Source of the DNA: Muscardinus avellanarius
Taxonomy: Eukaryota; Chordata; Mammalia; Rodentia; Gliridae
DNA: 64,000 nucleotides
Direction of reading: 5' to 3'
NCBI GenBank assembly: GCA_963383645.1
Contig: OY726576.1
Span: 17,245,131-17,309,130 of the forward strand
A model generated the notes under the pieces. It ran no database searches, was not told where the DNA came from, and saw nothing but the letters and a program-made list of their open reading frames with translations. The stretch's first letter is position 1. Every line of letters begins with the position of its first letter. This document shows positions 58,656 through 64,000 of the stretch, piece by piece. A program made the position numbers and the translations under genes.

Positions 58656-58890
58656 CTAGAATGGCTAAAGTTAAAAAGGAAACAAACTAAATCACTTATT
58701 TTTTTGGTCTCCTTTTTAACTTTAGCCATTCTAGGGAGTCTGAACAGTGGCTCCTCACTGCGCTCTTAACTTGCATTTTGTTGGCAGGGTGTGATGTCCG
58801 GCATCTTTTCACCTACCTAGTTACCATCTTCTTTGGTCTGCCCGAGTCTTTGCCCGTGGGCTAACTGCGGTTTCTCTTCTCTCCTCGCCC
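58656..58890 (-). repeat. L1 fragment with fold-back junction
   Basis: 58710-58890 is antisense L1: aactttagccattctaggg, cactgcgctcttaacttgc, ggcatcttttcacctacc, atcttctttggtctgccc. 58656-58680 is the reverse complement of 58710-58734, making a perfect 25-bp hairpin. Confidence 0.75.
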
Positions 58891-59570
58891 CATCAATCCA
58901 GTGGTATCTAAATCATTACACTCAACTGCTCCTAGGAGTCCTTCTGTCCCGTTAATCTTTATTTCCAAATCAGTAGCGGGCAGAGCCATTAGCAGTGACA
59001 TAGAGTGGGCATGACGATGTTCTGCTGGTCTTGTCGCTTACATTTGGGTTTGTGCTCAGAAACTTCAATTACGGGGAGGCAAATGAAGCGGTTGCTTCCC
59101 TTGTGCCCAGCAAGCCCACAGGTAGCAGCCGCTGAGCCTAGGATGCATCGTTCCAAAAGTGTGGTGAGAAAGCACGGGAGTGCGGTGGCTGGAAAGGACG
59201 TGCCTGGTGCTGCTGTCAATTCCATGCCAAGGAGCCCGACGCCTTACAGCTGCTGCCGCTGAGCTTCCTCTGAGAGGGGCATCCATGCTTGAGGCACAGA
59301 GGCACTTCTTTCCAGAACATGGTGCTTCACGCTGTCTCCCATGGCAGGGCTCTTAGCTGATATCTGCCATGTTGGCTCGTGCCAAAGTGAACCAAAGACA
59401 GGATCCTCTTGGTAAAAACAGCCAAAACATACTGTAGGCTGTGCGCAACCAGGTCCCTCTTCTCACCCAAGTGGCTGGCCCAGAATGGAAGGATGGAGTC
59501 AAGGCCAGGCCAGTCTGGCTGGCAGATGCTTCATTTGATGTTTCTCTTTAACAAACATGGCTGCAGGCTC
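58891..59570. other. Unique intronic sequence
   Basis: Nothing recognised. Confidence 0.4.
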
Positions 59571-59574
59571 ACCT

Positions 59575-59748
59575 GGCCGGGCACCGTCCTTGCAGCTTTA
59601 CACCTGCTTCCTGATTTGACCTCAGATAGCTCTCTGGGGAGGGCACTGTGCACACGAGAGGAAACTGAGGCTCCGAGAGGTTAAGCAATGTGTCCATCCA
59701 AGAACCAGCAAGTTGGGAAGCTTTGGAGACTGCAGGGTTCCAGCCAGC
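59575..59748 (-). repeat. MIR element
   Basis: Antisense MIR: gaggaaactgaggctccg, agaggttaagcaatgtgtcc, agttgggaagctttggag. Confidence 0.7.
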
Positions 59749-60980
59749 TGCACACAAATGGTAAGTTCTTTCTCCAGCCCTGATCAAAGAGTTGGCTTGG
59801 GTCATAGGTCTCACACCCAAGCCTCCCGCCATTCTGCAGCCATCCTTCCCTCTGCACCTGCCCTTGCACAGGCAGAGTGCCCACAGCCAAGGAGAGGAGG
59901 TGAAGGATTCCAGTCGTGACCTCATAACTCCACCCTGAGCAAAAAGTCACTGGAAAACTTTCTGGGAGAGGGAAACTCCAAAACCTTAGCAGGTCAAGAG
60001 GCGTGTGTGCAGCAGGCCATGAAGGCTGCTGCCGCTGTCCCTTCAGCTGGGTCCCGGATGGCTTCCCGGTCTTGCCTCGTGTCATCCGCCCTTACGCAGG
60101 GCACGACAGGAGCTGGGACAGAACAGATCAGACCTCATGCTTCATGTCCACACAGCTGCAGTCAAGATGCCCAAGGCATGAGCTCCGGCCAGCACAGGAG
60201 GCCCGAGGCCACACGGCCCTTGGAATCCCACGCTTGTCTTCCCGTGATGGAGTTGATGAAAAGTGGTCTGTCTCTTCGTCATCTGTGAACAGGGCAATGA
60301 CCCACTGATTGTGTTCCAGGAGTAAAGGTTTATTACAGTCTTTCTTACAGCAGCGAGTTCATTCCTTGACTTGAAGAATGTTTACTGAGTGCCTGCTCTG
60401 TGCCAAGCATGGATCTAGGCACCAAGGGACACCATGAAAACTTCGCTTCTGGAATTGCATTGCAGGATGTTAAATATGCGCGGAGGAGAGCTGATTGGTG
60501 GGTAGATAGTTGGCAGGTAAGTAGGCAGCCAGGTAGAAGGGCGGGTGGATGTGTGCATGCAGGGAGAAAGGGAGAGAGGTATTAATACAGTGGTGTAGTG
60601 AGATAGGGAGAAGATACATCAATCGGAGGTCAGTGCTATGAAAGCACAGAGCACAGTGAGGTTCACAGAGCGTGCGTGAGAGAAAGGGTACTATCTTATA
60701 AAGGGCACTCAGCAAAGGTGCCTTTGCAAGGGCTGATCGTTGGATGCAGTGGAAAACTAAATACTACCGCCTTCCTCTGTGAAGAGACTGGCTTAAAATG
60801 GAGGCTCTGACTCAGGTGCCACTTGAACACAAGGGAGCTCGTCATCTGAGCACAGACAGCCAGCCGTTGCCCCCGGAAACACTGCCAAAGGCTGCTCTGG
60901 GGGCCTCTTGAGCCAGAGTAAGGAGAGAGCGACGCCGAGGGCAACAGGGGACTTGTGTGCAGCATCTCCTGACTCAGTGC
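59749..60980. other. Mostly unique intronic sequence; L2/MIR-like scrap at 60363-60440
   Basis: atgtttactgagtgcctgc and ctctgtgccaagcatgg at 60377-60415 resemble an antisense L2 or MIR tail. The remainder is unrecognised. Confidence 0.4.
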
Positions 60981-61064
60981 ATGACGCGGCAACAGAGGGC
61001 AGGGAGCCTCTGTTCTGCTGGAATGACGTGGCGACAGAGGGCAGGGAGCCTCTGTTCTGCTGGA
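60981..61064 (+). repeat. 42-bp tandem duplication
   Basis: Two copies (60981-61022, 61023-61064) of a 42-bp unit atgacg...tgctgga with two mismatches. Confidence 0.97.
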
Positions 61065-61349
61065 TGAGAACTAAGCTAGGCTGTGAGCTGCCCAGGACCC
61101 GGCTAGTCGGCCTGATTTCCATGTAGCCTCAGCACTAAGAGGGGCGTTTGTCATTGGAAGTGCCCAGCTGGTATGGTACCCTTGACACAGGGCCCGGAGA
61201 GGGCGTGCCTATGATCAGAGCGTTCACAGTGCCCTGGAGTCTGGCACACCCAGAATCAGGAACTACTTGTCTGGTGCCTGGATAGTTAGACAAATTCAGG
61301 AATGACTGTCACAGCATGCCACCAGGGACGGCCAAAGACAGGGTGAATT

Positions 61350-61490
61350 GAAAAAATGGGAATTCTTACAATCCCACCAACGGCTTAGAAGAGTTTCTGT
61401 TTCCCCACATCCTCCCCAGTATTTATTATTTCTAAATGGTAAGTCACTTTTCTAGACTAACCCTTCTCATTCTGGACCATTCTGTTGATT
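61350..61490 (-). repeat. L1 fragment
   Basis: Antisense L1 words: caatcccaccaacggctta, gtttccccacatcctcccc, ttctcattctggaccattc. Diverged. Confidence 0.5.
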
Positions 61491-62254
61491 TGGCATACTC
61501 AGAATAGAATGCGTACACCCCCCTGGCCCAGCTGCTCTTTCCTGTAGGTGAACTACAATCCACGTTTAAATGGAAACCTTAAGATTGGGCTTGGGCCTGA
61601 ATTTCCAAGTGAGAAAAATAAATGACATTAGCCTTTCCAGACAATGTGCAGAGCACCTGGAGCAGTGGGGAGTGTGTGGGACAGATGTCTGGCTTCCATT
61701 GGCATAGGAGCTGGGGTAGAGATGCCGGGGTTATCCTGCCGCCAACCTAACCAAGGGGCCCTTACTTTGTACCAAGAAGAGCCGTTAAGTGCCTTCCTCC
61801 CTTCTCTGTCGTGATCTGTACAAGTGGCCCCTCCCCGGGAGATGAGAAGGAAATCCAGGTTTGTGTGCCGTATATGTTTGAGACTGTTTTCCTCCGAGAT
61901 AAAACTGTGGCTCCATTTGGGGCATGGAAAATCAGAATTAGAGCATTTGATGCGGCAGCCAACAGCTGCAGACTCAGGGTTAGGCGCAGCTGTTGGACAG
62001 CATTAGACCCCTGGCCTTTGCCTTTTTCAGATCTTGGTCATTACACAACAAAACTTATTTTTTTTTTCATCTCTCTTGCCCTGTCTTTGATTACTGCAAC
62101 AAGCAGCTTCTAAAAACATGTGCCCTGGCCCTCCATTGCATCGCCCTGCTCCCTTTAAAGTATACAGCTCTCTTCTGCTTTCAGTTAGTATCTATTTTTA
62201 TTTTGAGCCAAGAACAGTTTTCAGATTAATAGCTAATTTTTATTGGGATCGCAG
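61491..62254. other. Unique intronic sequence with an E-box hairpin
   Basis: No exon or repeat recognised. The inverted CAGCTG arms at 61959-61996 are described under findings. Confidence 0.4.
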
Positions 62255-62465
62255 TTGAGGTAATACAAAATTATATGTGTTAGCTCGTTTAATTCTCTAG
62301 CGACCCCGTGGTGTACGTACTGTTTTTCTCATTTTATAGATGAGAAAATAGAAGCCAGAGCGGGAGGTTGAGAAGCTCCCAAGGCCACACATCCAGGAAT
62401 AGCAAGTTGGGAGTCGGAGCCAGGCCGTCTGGTTCCGGAATCTTCACTCTTAGTCTCTGTGGGGC
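62255..62465 (-). repeat. MIR element
   Basis: Antisense MIR: tagctcgtttaattctctag, cattttatagatgagaaaat, aaggccacacatccagg, ggccgtctggttccgg. Confidence 0.75.
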
Positions 62466-63539
62466 ACAAAGCAGCCAGTGAAGCCAAGCAGGGCGGAGGG
62501 CCTCCCGTGGGGCAAGGCTGTAGAACAACCTCAGAGGAGGGCAGGGCTCATCCCAGACTGCCACGCCGTTTGAGAAGATGGTGTGTATGGGGTGTCCTTG
62601 AACCTTCTTGTTTTAGACCCTCTTCTAGAAAACGCTGAGACCGGCTACCCAGGTGGTCATTTCTGAGTGTGTCCCCTTTCCAGACTGAGGCTCCAGTCCA
62701 GGCTACGTGTGTATGTGCCTTGATTGTGGAATTTAGGGCGAATTGAAATGTGCTATGGGATAAAACGGACCCTGAGGCCCTTTCTGATACCAGGACCCGC
62801 CCCGCTGTGCCGTGAAATTCCGTCGTATGGAGAAGTGAAGGCCTTGGCGGACCTTCCCCTGTTCCTGGCTAGTGGGGGTGGCCCAGGGTTGATTTGTTCA
62901 GCTCCGGCTGCCCACGGCTGACGTCCTTCCTCTTGAGAGAGTCGGCTTTACTTCAGGGACAAGGAGGAAAGATGAGAGGGTGATGGGGATAGCCAGGTGA
63001 TTCTTAGAGAACCCAGGAGCTATGGCCCGGGGCTGTCCCTGGCAAAGGTTTCTCTTGGGAACACATTTCAGGTGGGAAATTTGTCACTTTTCCCAGTAGG
63101 AAGTCATCCCCCAACCCTCTCGGCCTCATGTTGCCCAGGGCTCTGACTCCAAACCCGCCAGATCAGCATAGATGGCCCCACCACAAGGCCCACGCTCCCT
63201 GGACTCAGGAACATATTGTCCAGGCAGCTAAACCCCAGGAGAACCACAAATAGGAGTCTTTCTATTCCTAGGAGAGCTCAAGAGGACCTCGGAGACCATT
63301 TCTCAAAGCCATCAAAAAAAAAAAAAAAAAGTCAGCGCTATATTGTCATAGACCAAACAATAAGAATACTGCTCTAAAATATATTCCTTAATTTCTATGA
63401 CAGTCAAATAAGGATATCTTTTACATCTGTCATCTTCCGTAAATAAAAGTGGATTTTAATAAAAGAGAGAGTGATCGTAAATATTGGTCATCTTGTATTA
63501 AAATGCCCAAGCACTAGGCTAAGTTGTTTTATTTGTTGT
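62466..63539. other. Unique intronic sequence
   Basis: Nothing recognised apart from a poly(A) run at 63314. Confidence 0.4.
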
Positions 63540-63732
63540 TTTTTGGTACTGAGGGTCGAACCCAGTGGCATTCTACCTCTGAGCTATGCCCCGCCCCCCC
63601 GGCCCTTTTTATATTTTGTTTATTTAAACCAGATTTCACCAGATTACTTAGGGTCTACCTAAGTTGCGGAGATCCTCCTGTCTCAGCCTCCCAAGTACTA
63701 GGATTAAAGATGGTGAGCCGGCACACCTGGCT
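63540..63732 (-). repeat. B1-ID SINE with short TSD
   Basis: ggtactgagggtcgaaccc, attctacctctgagctatg, ctgtctcagcctcccaag; taggctaag flanks both sides. Confidence 0.9.
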
Positions 63733-64000
63733 TAGGCTAAGGTTTTATATGGTCAGGAAGGTTGGATGAACACCCATGCTCAAATCCTGGCCTCCCCCTA
63801 TCTTGAATGAATGGACTATGGAAGATACTTCACCTCATTGTGCCTCAGTTTCCTCCTCTGTTCAATGAGAAGAAGAATGGGCCTAATAAATTGTTGTGAC
63901 CTTCAGATCTGTTTCTATAAAGACTCCCAGGGAATGTCCCTAACCCTAGGTAACGGGTATTTCACCTGCTCGCCACCAACAGGGGGCGCTGTTCATGTTC

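Larger units (their letters stand above)
53626..64000 (+). other. SLC24A3 intron downstream of last visible exon (partial)
   Basis: This stretch starts gtaaga and runs to the window end without a recognisable next exon (expected to encode VVALSSWC and onwards). It contains three minus-strand SINEs, MIRs, L1 pieces, several perfect hairpins and homeobox-site-rich segments described separately. Confidence 0.85.

Noticed and set aside
58101..58769. 222-codon plus-strand open frame
   Set aside because: The middle is an antisense SINE and the end is an L1 fragment; chance open frame.

Overview
This window is mammalian, almost certainly rodent, genomic DNA. Its most frequent repeat is a dimeric SINE: a B1 (7SL-derived) left half with a pol III B box of the form GGTTCGAAGCC, joined to a tRNA/ID-derived right half ending in a 'CCCCAGTACC' motif and an A-rich tail. 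B1-ID dimers of this type are known from squirrels, mountain beaver, dormice and relatives. The youngest subfamily here, with AGGTCTGGGAGTGTAG in the right half, is not one I can tie to a species. L1 3' ends, MIR, L2, MaLR LTRs and Tigger-class DNA transposons complete a normal placental repeat landscape. None of the long open frames looks like a bacterial or viral gene.

The only protein-coding sequence I can support is three exons of one plus-strand gene: 46282-46356, 53082-53166 and 53522-53625. They splice in frame (75 + 85 + 104 nt) into 88 codons of a K+-dependent Na+/Ca2+ exchanger, best matched to SLC24A3 (NCKX3). They cover the first conserved transmembrane part and the whole alpha-1 repeat, including the [10 protein letters not shown] ion-binding motif. 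All splice sites are canonical. Everything else is intron: 46.3 kb upstream of the first exon, 6.7 kb, 355 bp, and at least 10.4 kb downstream. No promoter, first exon, last exon or polyadenylation site of the gene is in the window.

Region by region: 1-12 kb is intron with SINEs, ID monomers, a (GGA)n tract and a short L1-like retroelement that has GC-rich 5' units and an L1-like tail but no ORFs (7002-7588). 12-27 kb holds L1 3' ends, nested SINEs, a Tigger remnant and a 0.98-kb element bounded by long inverted repeats (20085-21065). 27-46 kb has SINE clusters, a G-rich telomere-like stretch, an old L1 interrupted by a (TATG)n array, an exact 62-bp tandem duplication and a MaLR LTR. 46-54 kb contains the exons among MER2-type Tigger copies and SINEs. 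54-64 kb is intron with homeodomain-site-rich segments that may be conserved enhancers, MIRs and several perfect hairpins.

I do not see a previously undescribed multi-gene system. The most unusual items are the L1-derived short element, the inverted-repeat element, several local duplications and hairpins, and the possible intronic enhancers. Repeat family names come from recognising consensus motifs from memory; boundaries are approximate unless target-site duplications are given.
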